Part shown: piece after piece, positions 8,779 through 18,400 of the stretch | Numbering within the stretch: position 1 is the stretch's first letter | Layout: every line of letters begins with the position of its first letter | Origin: Elusimicrobiota bacterium | Lineage (GTDB): Bacteria; Elusimicrobiota; Elusimicrobia; F11 | DNA length: 57,416 nt | Reading direction: 5' to 3' | NCBI GenBank assembly: GCA_003140895.1 | Contig: PLLH01000068.1 | Span: forward strand, 1-57,416 | Notes under the pieces: model-generated | What the model was told of the DNA's origin: nothing | The model's database searches: none | The model's input: the letters and a program-made list of their open reading frames with translations, nothing else | Position numbers and translations under genes: made by a program

Positions 8779-10236
8779 ATGAGTGAAGTTAATCGTTATC
8801 AGACTGCGCCGGAAGATCGCATTCCCTATTTTCAACAATTTGTTTATGGACTCGGGTCTCTCTGTAATAACTTGCTCCCCGCCGCTTTGGGCTGCATGGC
8901 CATCGTTTTGAACCTGGGGCTTGGTATGAACCCGGCCTTGATCGGCACCATCTTGGCTTTGCCCCGGTTTGTCGATGCCATCATCGATCCCATCATGGGG
9001 TATTTGACGGATCACACCAAATCCAAGTGGGGGAGACGGAAACCCTACATTTTCGTGGGGGCCCTTTTATCCGGTCTTATTTTTGCCCTGATGTGGCAGC
9101 TTCCCGCCGGCCACAGCCAAAGCTTCTATTTCTGGTTTTTCACCATCGGTTCCATTATTTTCTACATGGCCTACACCGTTTATGCGGCTCCGTTCATCGC
9201 TTTGGGGTATGAAATGACGTCGGATTATCATGAGCGCACGCGGCTCATGGGCGTCAGTAATTTCGTCGGACAATTCGCGTGGGTGGCGGTTCCTTGGTTT
9301 TGGGCCATTATGGCGAACAAAACCCTCTTCGCGACGCCTGTCCAGGGGGCGCGCTCTCTCGCCATCGGGGTTGGAATTTTCGTGGCCGTTGTTGGAATGC
9401 TCCCGGCCATTTTCATTAAGGAACGTTTTTACGCCATCGCTGAGAAAGAAGATAAAGCGGACGCTCCCAAAGTGGCCGTATCTCAGGAAATCATCAACAA
9501 GTTTTCCAATTTCTTTAAAGTGTTCTTTGTCACTCTGAAGAACTGGCAGTTTCTTAAATTGTGCGCGGCGACCTTCTCCGTGTTCAACGGCTTCATGCTC
9601 ATTTCAGGTCTCGGGTCTTACGTGATCATTTATTATATTTTCGGTGGAGATCAGACGGCTGGAGGCAAGTACATTGGATGGTTTGGGACTATTTCGTCCG
9701 TGGCCACTTTCTGCGTCATTCCTCTGATCACGTGGATTTCGACGAAAGTCGGCAAGCGAAATGCCTTTTATATCTCAATGGGAATCGCGATGCTGGGGTA
9801 TGTTCTTAAATGGTTCTGTTACAAACCAGGCCAGCCTCTGTTGATTCTTTTGGCCGCTCCTCTCATCGCGTTTGCGCTCGGCGGTCTCTTCACGTTGGTA
9901 GGATCCATGATGGCCGATTTGTGCGATGTGGACGAGTTGGAAAACGGCCAGCGCCGGGAAGGCATGTTCGGCGCGGTTTATTGGTGGATGGTGAAGCTGG
10001 GAATGGCCGTGGCCTTGTTTATGTCGGGATATCTTCTTAACTGGACGGGTTTCGATGTGGCGCTTGGGAACCTCCAGCCGGCGCGCGCCTTGTTCTTGAT
10101 GCGGGTTTTTGAAATCGGTATTTCGATTGCCACGTTGGGTGTCGCTGTTTTGGCGATTAGCACATACAAAGTAACGGAAGCCAGGGCGCACGAAGTTCGC
10201 CTGGAGCTTGAGAAACGCCGCGGTAAAGCCGCCTAA
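8779..10236 (+). CDS. GPH-type sugar:cation symporter (MelB-like, MFS fold)
   Basis: 485 aa with about twelve membrane segments. The start follows AAGGAAGG at good spacing. The motif DHTKSKWGRRKPYIFVGALL between helices 2 and 3 is diagnostic of the glycoside-pentoside-hexuronide:cation symporter family. A MelB-type loop (DVDELENGQRREGMFGA) appears in the second half. It probably imports an oligosaccharide or glycoside together with a cation. Location beside an ABC sugar importer and a glycosidase supports a carbohydrate role; the substrate cannot be read from sequence. Confidence 0.88.
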   Translation: MSEVNRYQTAPEDRIPYFQQFVYGLGSLCNNLLPAALGCMAIVLNLGLGMNPALIGTILALPRFVDAIIDPIMGYLTDHTKSKWGRRKPYIFVGALLSGLIFALMWQLPAGHSQSFYFWFFTIGSIIFYMAYTVYAAPFIALGYEMTSDYHERTRLMGVSNFVGQFAWVAVPWFWAIMANKTLFATPVQGARSLAIGVGIFVAVVGMLPAIFIKERFYAIAEKEDKADAPKVAVSQEIINKFSNFFKVFFVTLKNWQFLKLCAATFSVFNGFMLISGLGSYVIIYYIFGGDQTAGGKYIGWFGTISSVATFCVIPLITWISTKVGKRNAFYISMGIAMLGYVLKWFCYKPGQPLLILLAAPLIAFALGGLFTLVGSMMADLCDVDELENGQRREGMFGAVYWWMVKLGMAVALFMSGYLLNWTGFDVALGNLQPARALFLMRVFEIGISIATLGVAVLAISTYKVTEARAHEVRLELEKRRGKAA

Positions 10237-10295
10237 TAAAATTCTAAGATTGCATTGAATTTTCCCCTTCGAACAGCTCGGAGTCCCATGGCTGT

Positions 10296-10367
10296 GCCGA
10301 CGTAGCTCAATGGTAGAGCATCTGCTTTGTAAGCAGAGGGTTGGGGGTTCAAGTCCCTTCGTCGGCT
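10296..10367 (+). tRNA. tRNA-Thr (anticodon TGT)
   Basis: A complete cloverleaf is visible. The acceptor stem GCCGACG pairs perfectly with CGTCGGC. The D-arm is GCTCAATGGTAGAGC. The anticodon stem TCTGC/GCAGA encloses loop TTTGTAA with anticodon TGT (reads ACA, threonine). The T-arm has GGGTTCAAGTCCC. The discriminator base is T and no CCA is encoded. It lies between the symporter and the ABC importer genes on the same strand. Confidence 0.95.
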
Positions 10368-10408
10368 TTTGATTTGCCGGTTAATTGAAGATTAAAGGAT
10401 GGGTTTCG

Positions 10409-11710
10409 ATGAAACGATGGTTGGTTTTATCTCCCTTGGCTCTTTTGGCGCTCATGATCGGGTTCGGCGCTTGTAAGAGCCGCGTGAAGCCTGAAAGCAA
10501 TGAGATATTATTCTGGCACTGGATGACCGATCGAGATAAGGTTTTTCAGGAACTCGCCCAGCAATATGAGCAGCAGACCGGCGTGAAAGTCCTTGTTCGT
10601 CTGTATGCGCCGGTGGAAGCCTACTCGCAGAATGTCAGCGTTGGAGCCCAAACCAACAGCCTTCCGGATATTTATGGAATTCTGGGAGACACGAAGATAA
10701 AAGCGAGTTTTATTAAAGCCGGTCACGTGTTGAGATTGGACGAGGCGTTGGATGCCGACAACGGCGCCTGGAAAAAAAGTTTTTATAAAGAAGCGCTGGA
10801 AACAAGTTATTTCCCACCCGTCAACCAATTCAACGTTCCCCAGGGGATCTACGGCGTTCCCATCGATGTGATGACCATCCCCATGATTTACAATAAAAAG
10901 CTTTTTTCCAAGGCCGGGCTTGATCCGAATAAGCCGCCGGAAACCTGGAGCCAGTTCATTGAAGCCGGGAAAAAATTGAAAGAGTCGGGCGTGACGGGAT
11001 TCGTGAGCGGTTGGGCGGAGGGATGGTTGATTTATTCCATGGCCACCGACCTCGCGCACAATCTCATGGGAGCCGACAAGGTCATGGATACCTTTCGCGG
11101 AAAAGTTCCTTATACGGATCCGCAATGGGTGGAGTTGTTGGGAGCCTTCGATGAATTGAAAAAGGCCGGTTTCGCCGATAACAGCATGGTCAGCATGCTC
11201 AATAAATACGCTGAGCAGGCTTTTGCCACGGAACATTCCGGGATCACCTTCAACGGCTCTTGGTCCATCAACGTGTTCGAAGGGATGAACCCCAATCTCG
11301 AATTGGGTGTTTTTCGAGTGCCGGCTCTCAGTAATAAATTTCCTCGAACGGTGTGGGGGGCGGCCGGTTCCGTGTTTAACGTGAACGCCAAATCTCCAAA
11401 TAAAGAAAAGGCCGTGGCCTTTTTGAAGTGGCTGACGGAGCCTGATCAGGCGAAGTTTATGTTGGGGAGAACCAAAAACATCCCCGCCACCAAAGGATTG
11501 GAGAAGGAATTCCCGGCGATTATCAATGATTTCGCCGGCATGATGGACAAGTCCATCCACCCCTCCCGTTTCCCGGTCAGTGAAGAGCCAAAAGTCATTG
11601 AAACGTTCACCAAGGGAATTCAAGCCATCTTGATCGGCGAGAAGACACCGGCGATCGTCTCTCGGGAAGTTCAAGCAGCGAAGGAAAAATCACTGAAGCT
11701 GAACCCATGA
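10409..11710 (+). CDS. ABC sugar transporter solute-binding lipoprotein
   Basis: About 433 aa from the ATG at 10409 (MKRWLVLSPLALL), preferred over the track's TTG at 10385 because it follows an AAGGATGGG site and gives a clean lipoprotein signal ending in GFGAC. The mature protein has the family 1 extracellular solute-binding fold: NEILFWHWMTDRDKVFQEL, PDIYGILGDTK, GVPIDVMTIPMIYNKKLF, TGFVSGWAEG and FNGSWSINVFEG. It captures sugars or glycans in the periplasm for the two permeases encoded immediately downstream; the first overlaps its stop by 4 bp. Confidence 0.9.
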   Translation: MKRWLVLSPLALLALMIGFGACKSRVKPESNEILFWHWMTDRDKVFQELAQQYEQQTGVKVLVRLYAPVEAYSQNVSVGAQTNSLPDIYGILGDTKIKASFIKAGHVLRLDEALDADNGAWKKSFYKEALETSYFPPVNQFNVPQGIYGVPIDVMTIPMIYNKKLFSKAGLDPNKPPETWSQFIEAGKKLKESGVTGFVSGWAEGWLIYSMATDLAHNLMGADKVMDTFRGKVPYTDPQWVELLGAFDELKKAGFADNSMVSMLNKYAEQAFATEHSGITFNGSWSINVFEGMNPNLELGVFRVPALSNKFPRTVWGAAGSVFNVNAKSPNKEKAVAFLKWLTEPDQAKFMLGRTKNIPATKGLEKEFPAIINDFAGMMDKSIHPSRFPVSEEPKVIETFTKGIQAILIGEKTPAIVSREVQAAKEKSLKLNP

Positions 11711-12627
11711 AGGTTTTTTGGAGAGGCATTTTTAGTTCTCTAACCCGGTTTCGCGCGTCCATCGTCAGTAATTATCTGTTCGTATTGCCCGCCTTGATCA
11801 TGTTTCTCACCTTTAATGTGTATCCGTTCTATAAGGTTTTTCAGATGTCGTTCCGTGACTGGAATGGGATTGATCCCGGCGGCGGCACCTTCATTTGGTT
11901 GAATAACTTTAAAGAAGCGCTTTTTTATGATTCGACGTGGTGGGAATCCGTTCGCAACGCCGGAACCATCACTCTGCTCGCGTTGACTCTTCAAAATTTC
12001 CTGGCTCTCGTTCTGGCATGGATTGTCGACCGCGGCGTTCGCGGAGCTCAGTTTTACCGGTCGGTCTTTTTTCTCCCTCCTATCCTGTCCGGCGTTGTGG
12101 TGGGACTTGTCTGGAACTGGATTTTCCGAGGGGAGGCGGGGATTTTGAACCGTTGTCTGACTCAAATCGGCCTAGGTGGTTGGACGCATGCCTGGTTTTC
12201 CGATATTCGGACCGCGCTCCCCGCTTTGGCCGTCGTGCACATGTGGAAGGGGTTCGGCTGGGCGTTTATTATTCTCTTGGCGGGGTTCCAGGGGATTCCG
12301 CGTGAGCTCTACGAGGCGGCGCGAGTGGACGGCGCCAATGAATTCAGCGTGTTTTGGAGAATCACCGTTCCGCTCATGGTGCCCGTTTTTACGCTCGTGG
12401 GCGTTCTGACGATTTTGGGATCCATGCAGCTGTATGATTTGGTGGTGGTGACGACGCTCGGGGGGCCCAGTGGCCATACGGAGGTTCCCATGTTTACGAT
12501 TCTTCGAGAGTTGACGGACAACCCCCGGTTCGGATACGCCTCCTGTCTGGGTGTTGTGTTCGGGTTTATTCTTGTTTTTGTTTCCATCGTTCAACTCCAA
12601 GTGGCCAAGCGAACAAAGGCGGAGTGA
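11707..12627 (+). CDS. ABC sugar transporter permease, MalF type
   Basis: 306 aa with about six membrane segments. The EAA loop that docks the ATPase is present as EAARVDGANEFSVFWRITVPL, and the N-terminal region (NYLFVLPALIMFLTFNVYPF) is typical of MalF/UgpA-like permeases. It overlaps the solute-binding protein gene by 4 bp (ATGA) and is followed after 3 bp by the partner permease. No ATPase gene accompanies the set, so a shared MsmX/UgpC-like ATPase elsewhere is likely required. Confidence 0.92.
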   Translation: MKVFWRGIFSSLTRFRASIVSNYLFVLPALIMFLTFNVYPFYKVFQMSFRDWNGIDPGGGTFIWLNNFKEALFYDSTWWESVRNAGTITLLALTLQNFLALVLAWIVDRGVRGAQFYRSVFFLPPILSGVVVGLVWNWIFRGEAGILNRCLTQIGLGGWTHAWFSDIRTALPALAVVHMWKGFGWAFIILLAGFQGIPRELYEAARVDGANEFSVFWRITVPLMVPVFTLVGVLTILGSMQLYDLVVVTTLGGPSGHTEVPMFTILRELTDNPRFGYASCLGVVFGFILVFVSIVQLQVAKRTKAE

Positions 12628-12630
12628 CGA

Positions 12631-13503
12631 ATGATCCAGGTCGAAAAAAAGATGACGTTTGAGCGCATCACTTTGTCGCTCCGCCGGATTTTATCTTCGA
12701 TTGCGTGTCATGGAATTTTGGCCACCGTCGCGTTTACCTGTCTTTTCCCGCTTGTGTGGATGTTTTCTTCCGCGTTGAAGACTCAGAGGTCTGTTCTGAC
12801 GGACATGAGTCTTATCCCCTCCCATCCTCAATTTGTCAATTTCACGAAAGCGTGGACGGAAGGAAATTTTGGATCGTATTTTTTGAACAGCGTTATTTAT
12901 ACCGTCGGGGTGGTGTTCGGCGTCTTGTTCATTGCCTCGTTGGCGGCGTACGCCTTCGCTCGGCTTCAATTCCCCGGCAAGAACCTGTTGTATTACATGT
13001 TCTTGGCAACCATTATGATTCCCGTCCCAGGGGCGGTCGTGGCCATCTATGTGTTGATCATGAAACTCGGGCTCATCGATACCCGCCTTGGATACATTCT
13101 CCCTCAAATCAACGGAAGTTTCGCCGTCGGATTGTTTATCCTGAAACCGTTTTTCGAGCGAATTCCGATTGAGCTGGAAGACGCGGCCCGGATTGACGGA
13201 TGCGGTCGCATGGGGATTTGGTGGAACGTTTTGATTCCGCTGGCGAGGCCCGCCCTCGCCGTTGTGGCTCTTTTTACAGCGATCACCGTGTGGAACGAGT
13301 TTATTCTGGCGCAGCTTATCCTTCAGGATCAAGCTCTTATGCCTCTGACCAAGGGGCTCCTGACCTTTTGGGGCGGGCGTTTGGCTCAGGATCACCTGAT
13401 GATGGCGGGAGCGACGATCACCGTTGTTCCCATTATCATTGCGTATGTGTTTTTGCAGAAGCACATCATTGCCGGGGCCACCGCCGGGGCCGTTAAGGGT
13501 TAA
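12631..13503 (+). CDS. ABC sugar transporter permease, MalG type
   Basis: 290 aa with six membrane segments. The EAA motif is EDAARIDGCGRMGIWWNVLIP (quoted in part), and the N-terminus carries LFPLVWMFSSALKT, typical of MalG/UgpE. With the upstream permease it forms the heterodimeric channel of a carbohydrate importer. It is the last gene of the three-gene transporter unit; a 130-bp gap with a small hairpin separates it from the glycosidase gene. Confidence 0.92.
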   Translation: MIQVEKKMTFERITLSLRRILSSIACHGILATVAFTCLFPLVWMFSSALKTQRSVLTDMSLIPSHPQFVNFTKAWTEGNFGSYFLNSVIYTVGVVFGVLFIASLAAYAFARLQFPGKNLLYYMFLATIMIPVPGAVVAIYVLIMKLGLIDTRLGYILPQINGSFAVGLFILKPFFERIPIELEDAARIDGCGRMGIWWNVLIPLARPALAVVALFTAITVWNEFILAQLILQDQALMPLTKGLLTFWGGRLAQDHLMMAGATITVVPIIIAYVFLQKHIIAGATAGAVKG

Positions 13504-13585
13504 TTCCCTGATATTTGTTCAAGCGCGGCCAATATCTGTTGCTGAAAGAGAAAAAATTTTCATAGACTCCTGGCTCCTTTCTCCA

Positions 13586-13606
13586 GGCGGCTCCAGTGGA
13601 GCCTCC
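13586..13606 (+). other. Stem-loop between ABC importer and glycosidase gene
   Basis: GGCTCC-AGT-GGAGCC forms a compact hairpin, extendable outward with one mismatch (GGCGGCTCC/GGAGCCTCC). There is no following T-run. It could be a weak terminator, an attenuator, or an mRNA-processing element between the two transcription units. Confidence 0.4.
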
Positions 13607-13631
13607 ACCCCCTTCCGGAGAAAATCTCTTA

Positions 13632-15620
13632 ATGTCATTTCATTACTCTATGGTTGAACGCAAACGGCGTTTGTGGAGGCTCACGATGGTCGCATCGTTT
13701 TGCTCACTTCTATCGACCCTTCCCGGCGCGTCATCCAAACCTCCTTTGCTGTCATCGCTTTCCACAGGCGTCGACGGAATCGTCCCCTATGAGAAATTCG
13801 GCCATTTTGAAAACGTCGGAACGAATAACTATCGATATGTCATTGAAGATCGGGCCGGCTTGGCGGCGGCGGTTGGGGAAGGCATCTATCCGAATGAAAG
13901 AAGCGTGTTTAAAGATCCCCGGTTTTTCTCGCTGAAAAGTTCAAATGAGTTGGAAGGGCCTTTGAGCCGTTTTTCTCCTGATGTTGATCCCGTTCGCGCT
14001 TTTTATAAATGGGCTTCAATGAACGGAACGCCGCAAAAGGGGCTCCGGCTTTTGATGATCGGGCAGAGCTTGGAATGGGGCGGTCAGGACCGACAGGCGC
14101 TCAAGGCGTACTACGCGGTCGTTGTTCATTTCCCTAAGGAAGTGTCATGGGAAGAGGGGAAGATTTCCTACATCGGAATTCGGGCCCTGGATCATGTCTA
14201 TCGCCTTCTGAAAGAGCATCCGGAATGGGGCCTTCGTCTTCAGGGAGGGAGAATACGGGTCAAGAATGGATTCGATAACAAGGTCACCAACGATGAATTT
14301 TCCATTGATCCGGGCCATTGGGTTGATGAATTGGCTGTTGATCAGGGGTCTTGGCTCGATGACCCGATGGCCCTCCGTAAGGAGAAGCTGGGTCCCGTGA
14401 AGAGAACGAGGGGAGGCGGGGCTGTTCAACTCGTTCAAACTTCGAATGGGCACTGGCGGCTTTTGGTGGAGGGGAAACCCTATTTGATCCATGGAATTTG
14501 TTATTCCCCGACTCCGGTGGGCGTCAGCCCGGATTTTGACGGTTCCCGTCCTCACTTGGATTGGATGACGTCTGATTTAAATCACAATGGGAAGGCGGAT
14601 GGCCCCTATGACGCGTGGGTCGACACCAACCGCGACGGCGTTCATGATAGGAATGAAAAACCGGTGGGCGACTTTCAATTGATGAAAGAGATGGGGATTA
14701 ACACGTTGCGTCTCTATCATCACGCCGAGAATCATGAGCTCTTGCGGGATTTGAAGGAAACGTATGGTATTCGCGTGATGATGGGAGACTTTTTGGGGGC
14801 TTATACCATTGGATCGGAGGCCCCGTGGGAGACGGGCACGGATTACACCAATAACGAACACCTGGCGAAAATGACGGAGAGCGTCAAAGAAATGGTTCTT
14901 GAGCACAAAGATGAGCCGTATGTTCTTATGTGGGTTTTGGGAAATGAAAATAACTATGGGTACGGAAACAACGCCAAGGGGAACCCGCTGGCCTTTTATC
15001 GATTTGTTAACTCCCTCGCCCAAATGGTGCATTCACTCGATCCCACTCATCCCGTGGCTCTTTCAAACGGCGATCTTGACAACCTTGATATGATTGCGAC
15101 GGAATGCCCGTCAGTGGACGTGCTGGCCGTCAATTCGTACCGAGGGGCGGATGGGATGGGGTTTAGTTTTTGGGATTCGTTGAGAGAGATTTGGGGGAAG
15201 CCGGTGGTGATTGCTGAGTTCGGGTGTCCCGCTTACGATTCCAGAACGGACCCGTTCACCGCAGAAAAAGAACAGGCGGACTATCTTTTGTCCAATTGGC
15301 AAGATATTATTACCAACACCGCCGGATTTGGGGCGGGCCTCGCCTTGGGCGGCAACATTTTTGAATGGGTTGATGAATGGTGGAAAGAAGGATTCCGGAC
15401 GGATCCGTGGATCCACGATACGGTTCAGCAGAAGAGAGGCCCTTTTCCTGATAACTATTTGTACGAAGAATGGTTGGGGCTGATGTCTCAGGGAGACGGG
15501 CGGCTTTCTCCTTTCCTGCGCCAACCGAGGTTGGCGTATGCTCAATTTAAAAAAAACCAGTGGGCGTTAAATAAAAAAATGAAAAAACAAGTCGGACACG
15601 AACCCCGGATGGAAAGATGA
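13632..15620 (+). CDS. Secreted clan GH-A-like glycoside hydrolase
   Basis: About 662 aa from the ATG at 13632; the track start at 13596 adds an unlikely proline-rich leader, and 13650 is an alternative. A hydrophobic signal (LTMVASFCSLLSTLPGASS) suggests export. The C-terminal half is a TIM-barrel hydrolase like GH2/GH5 relatives: LLVEGKPYLIHGICYSP, GINTLRLYHH, VLMWVLGNENNYG (acid/base Glu) and VVIAEFGCPAYDS (nucleophile Glu). Between barrel strands lie two EF-hand-like loops (DLNHNGKADG, DTNRDGVHD) that probably bind calcium. The N-terminal half is unrecognised. The last codons overlap the beta-barrel gene (ATGA). Substrate is unknown, plausibly the glycan imported by the neighbours. Confidence 0.78.
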   Translation: MSFHYSMVERKRRLWRLTMVASFCSLLSTLPGASSKPPLLSSLSTGVDGIVPYEKFGHFENVGTNNYRYVIEDRAGLAAAVGEGIYPNERSVFKDPRFFSLKSSNELEGPLSRFSPDVDPVRAFYKWASMNGTPQKGLRLLMIGQSLEWGGQDRQALKAYYAVVVHFPKEVSWEEGKISYIGIRALDHVYRLLKEHPEWGLRLQGGRIRVKNGFDNKVTNDEFSIDPGHWVDELAVDQGSWLDDPMALRKEKLGPVKRTRGGGAVQLVQTSNGHWRLLVEGKPYLIHGICYSPTPVGVSPDFDGSRPHLDWMTSDLNHNGKADGPYDAWVDTNRDGVHDRNEKPVGDFQLMKEMGINTLRLYHHAENHELLRDLKETYGIRVMMGDFLGAYTIGSEAPWETGTDYTNNEHLAKMTESVKEMVLEHKDEPYVLMWVLGNENNYGYGNNAKGNPLAFYRFVNSLAQMVHSLDPTHPVALSNGDLDNLDMIATECPSVDVLAVNSYRGADGMGFSFWDSLREIWGKPVVIAEFGCPAYDSRTDPFTAEKEQADYLLSNWQDIITNTAGFGAGLALGGNIFEWVDEWWKEGFRTDPWIHDTVQQKRGPFPDNYLYEEWLGLMSQGDGRLSPFLRQPRLAYAQFKKNQWALNKKMKKQVGHEPRMER

Positions 15621-17590
15621 ACCGGTGTCGATTTTCTCCCTTTTCATTCCCTTTCTTCTTTCTCCTTTCTCTCTCCTTTATCCCCGTTTCCTCCTGGTCA
15701 CTCGATAACGCACCCGCCGATTTAGAACCCGGTTCCCTTCGCTTATCGAATGAATTGTCGTTGGAGGGCGTGTTCCACCATGTGCATCCCGGTTGGCAGG
15801 TGCAGGACGACAAGCTGAACAAAACGTTCAGTAAAACAGGGGAAGAGAAAAATCCGTGGACATCAACGTGGGGGCAGCGCTTGCTGACGGAAGTAGCCGC
15901 TCGCGCGACGCCGGACATTTCAGGACGGCTTCTTTTGGAAGCTCAAGGCGAGTACGCCGATCGGTATTGGCGTCCGATTAATTACGATCATTACCAGAAG
16001 AAGGGTGGACACGATGTGTTCCTGCGCCAGGCCGAAGGGCGGATCGATAAGTCATACGGGTATCTCCACGGGTTTTCCGGAGTGGGACACGGAGATTGGC
16101 AGGGCAAAGGGGATTTTTTCGCTCTGTATCCGGGCGCCATCGGAGACAGCGATTATCTGGGGGCGTCCAGCTTTCTTGGCGTGTATCCCACTCGTTGGAA
16201 CCAAAATCTCTTTTTCAACATGAGCAAGAGGCGGGTTCCGCAAGGCGCTGAAGGCGGGGTGGAGCTTTGGGGCATGGAAGCGGCGGCCGCTTATGGAAAT
16301 GAACTGGCGTGGGGCTATAATCACTCCGCTTTCGGGCGTTTGTCCGCTCCCATCAAATCCTCCAAGCTCACCTTTGTCTATAAGAATGACGATGTCCCTT
16401 ATCAAACCATCCAACGCCGCAACGATCGCAAGGAAGCGTATGCCTTGTCGTGGGATATTCCTTTTGAGGCGGGGCATCGAATCCAAACCGGGGTTCTTTA
16501 CCAGCCGTATTTAGCCGGGAGGACGTACACCATTGATCGCAACGCTTCCGACGGAGCTGGTCTTCAGGGGTCTTCGCATCTGCTTTCCGATAAAACGGCG
16601 GTGAAGGAAGACGGGCTGGGAGAGCGGCTTAAGATTGAACTTCGCCCGGTTTTCTTTGACCGCTTGTGGATCGGGTCCGTCGATCTGACCCATCTTGGGA
16701 TTCTTGCCGGAAACAAAGAGCAGATTGACCTGTTGGTTGGAACCGATATTTCTCAGGATTTCCGGTTTGATACTCAGTATACGGCTCGGCGTCCGATTGA
16801 GGGGCCTTTGCCGTTCTTGTATGAAGGAACCGCCGATAATATGGGCGCTATGATTTCCCTTCCCCGCGGGCCCGAATCTCCCTTTAATGTGGATTGGACG
16901 AATCGAAAAGCCACCTTCCTGACATTTTCCCTTTGGTATGACCCGACTCCGGGATCGCGTATGTTCCTTTATGATCCCCATACGTTTGAATCATGGAACT
17001 TGAATCCGGAGGAATCGTCACTTCTGACACTGGGGCTTCAATTCCGGATCAAGGATTATCCCACCTCAACCGATCGGCAATACTATTACAGTTCCAGCGG
17101 CGACATTGTTTGGGAACCGGCCGGTCACGCCGGCGCGTGGGCCACGAAAAAACCTCTTCAGGAAGCGAGAATTTTGGGTCGCGGCAAACGCGGAACGCTG
17201 GGATGGATGTTGAGCGTCGCGGTGGGAGAGGCGTTGGCGCAATCGGGCTTGTCGTATTCCCTGGATGCGTCAAAGAACAAACCGATTTCAGACTACTATT
17301 CCATTGAAGGCCGCGTGGATTATTGGCCGGTGTCGTTTTGGAGCCATTTCGGGTCCGGAGTCTGGGGGCCGGATGGAAACATTTCGCCCTTTTGGGGGGA
17401 GGCGTTTGATCGGATCTGGGGGGCGGGCGTAAGTTATAATATCACCCGCAACACGACGTGGGATATCGGATATATCGCCGTCCGCCAAGATGACAATTTG
17501 TTCGTCGCCCCTGACTTGGGATCCTATGATGAAATCAGAACCGTTTTTTCTCATCGATTTGGTTTTCAATTCCAATTTCAAGAGCCCTAA
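15617..17590 (+). CDS. Putative outer-membrane beta-barrel protein
   Basis: 657 aa. A signal peptide (FPFFFLLSLSFIPVSSWS) is followed by a long run of alternating hydrophobic/polar strands rich in Trp and Tyr. The C-terminus alternates Phe residues (FGFQFQFQEP), typical of outer-membrane barrels although not ending in Phe. No named family is recognised. It overlaps the glycosidase gene by 4 bp, suggesting that the two act together, for example as a glycan porin or surface complex. This function is inference from context. Confidence 0.65.
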   Translation: MNRCRFSPFSFPFFFLLSLSFIPVSSWSLDNAPADLEPGSLRLSNELSLEGVFHHVHPGWQVQDDKLNKTFSKTGEEKNPWTSTWGQRLLTEVAARATPDISGRLLLEAQGEYADRYWRPINYDHYQKKGGHDVFLRQAEGRIDKSYGYLHGFSGVGHGDWQGKGDFFALYPGAIGDSDYLGASSFLGVYPTRWNQNLFFNMSKRRVPQGAEGGVELWGMEAAAAYGNELAWGYNHSAFGRLSAPIKSSKLTFVYKNDDVPYQTIQRRNDRKEAYALSWDIPFEAGHRIQTGVLYQPYLAGRTYTIDRNASDGAGLQGSSHLLSDKTAVKEDGLGERLKIELRPVFFDRLWIGSVDLTHLGILAGNKEQIDLLVGTDISQDFRFDTQYTARRPIEGPLPFLYEGTADNMGAMISLPRGPESPFNVDWTNRKATFLTFSLWYDPTPGSRMFLYDPHTFESWNLNPEESSLLTLGLQFRIKDYPTSTDRQYYYSSSGDIVWEPAGHAGAWATKKPLQEARILGRGKRGTLGWMLSVAVGEALAQSGLSYSLDASKNKPISDYYSIEGRVDYWPVSFWSHFGSGVWGPDGNISPFWGEAFDRIWGAGVSYNITRNTTWDIGYIAVRQDDNLFVAPDLGSYDEIRTVFSHRFGFQFQFQEP

Positions 17591-17665
17591 CCAGGAGATA
17601 TCTCTTGTGCTGTAAAAACGACGTGTTTGTTTCTAAAGGTACCATAAAAAAAAGAGGAGGATCAG

Positions 17666-18373
17666 ATGTCAAAGCAATTCAAAGCGTTCGGATTGTTCTT
17701 GAGTGCCCTCGCGGTATTCGGAACATTGAGCTATGCGGCTGCCACAAAACAAGCCGTAGTTGATAAAGCCAAAAAAACCCCCGTTGGTGGAGACGTGTTT
17801 TTTGTTTTCCATGAGCGAGGATCCCGTCTGAACCATTATGCTCCCTCGGGCTGGATGGGTGACTACAGCGACCTTCACATCAACATGGGATGGATCAAAG
17901 ATGTGGCCAAGCCCAAAGGCGCGAAGGCGGCGGCGAAAAAGGCGGCGGTGGCGGATGTCGATGCCGATAAAGACGAAACCAGCATGCAATTTAAATACAC
18001 GGCGGAGAGAAAACAAGGCGCTGGCTGGGCTGGCGTTTACTGGCAGCATCCGGCCAACAATTGGGGTGATAAACGGGGCGGCTATGATTTGTCCGGATAC
18101 ACCAAATTGGTTTTCTGGGCCAAAGGTGAAAAAGGCGGAGAAGTGGTTGATAAGTTTTTCATCGGCGGAATCACCGGGCAAACCGAAGAGGGTGACACAG
18201 ACGAAGCCTCTATTTCTCCCGTTCAGTTGACCAAAGATTGGAAAGAATATTCCATTCCGTTAACGGGTCTTGACTTGAGCCATATCATCGGCGGTTTCGG
18301 CTTCGCGATCAATGCCGATTCAAATCCGAATGGAGCGACATTGTTCCTGGATGAAGTGAGATTCGAGAAATAA
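17666..18373 (+). CDS. Secreted jelly-roll (carbohydrate-binding-like) protein
   Basis: 235 aa with strong ribosome site AGAGGAGG and a Sec signal ending near LSYAAA. After a low-complexity Lys/Ala segment (KGAKAAAKKAAVADVDADKD), the body forms a beta-sandwich-like domain: GWAGVYWQHPANNWGD, YTKLVFWAKGEKGGE, DWKEYSIPLTGLDLSHIIGG, TLFLDEVRFEK. The same domain recurs in the next gene with high similarity (GWAGVYW...NNWG, FW.KG.KGGE, L..IIGGF.F). The pattern resembles CBM/CIA30-like galactose-binding folds. A glycan-binding role is inferred from fold and location. Confidence 0.7.
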   Translation: MSKQFKAFGLFLSALAVFGTLSYAAATKQAVVDKAKKTPVGGDVFFVFHERGSRLNHYAPSGWMGDYSDLHINMGWIKDVAKPKGAKAAAKKAAVADVDADKDETSMQFKYTAERKQGAGWAGVYWQHPANNWGDKRGGYDLSGYTKLVFWAKGEKGGEVVDKFFIGGITGQTEEGDTDEASISPVQLTKDWKEYSIPLTGLDLSHIIGGFGFAINADSNPNGATLFLDEVRFEK

Positions 18374-18400
18374 AATTGGTTTTAACCTCGTCGTCTTCTT

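Noticed and set aside
10508-11674. 388-aa minus-strand ORF inside the solute-binding protein gene
   Set aside because: Antisense of a well-supported gene; no recognisable motif or start signal.
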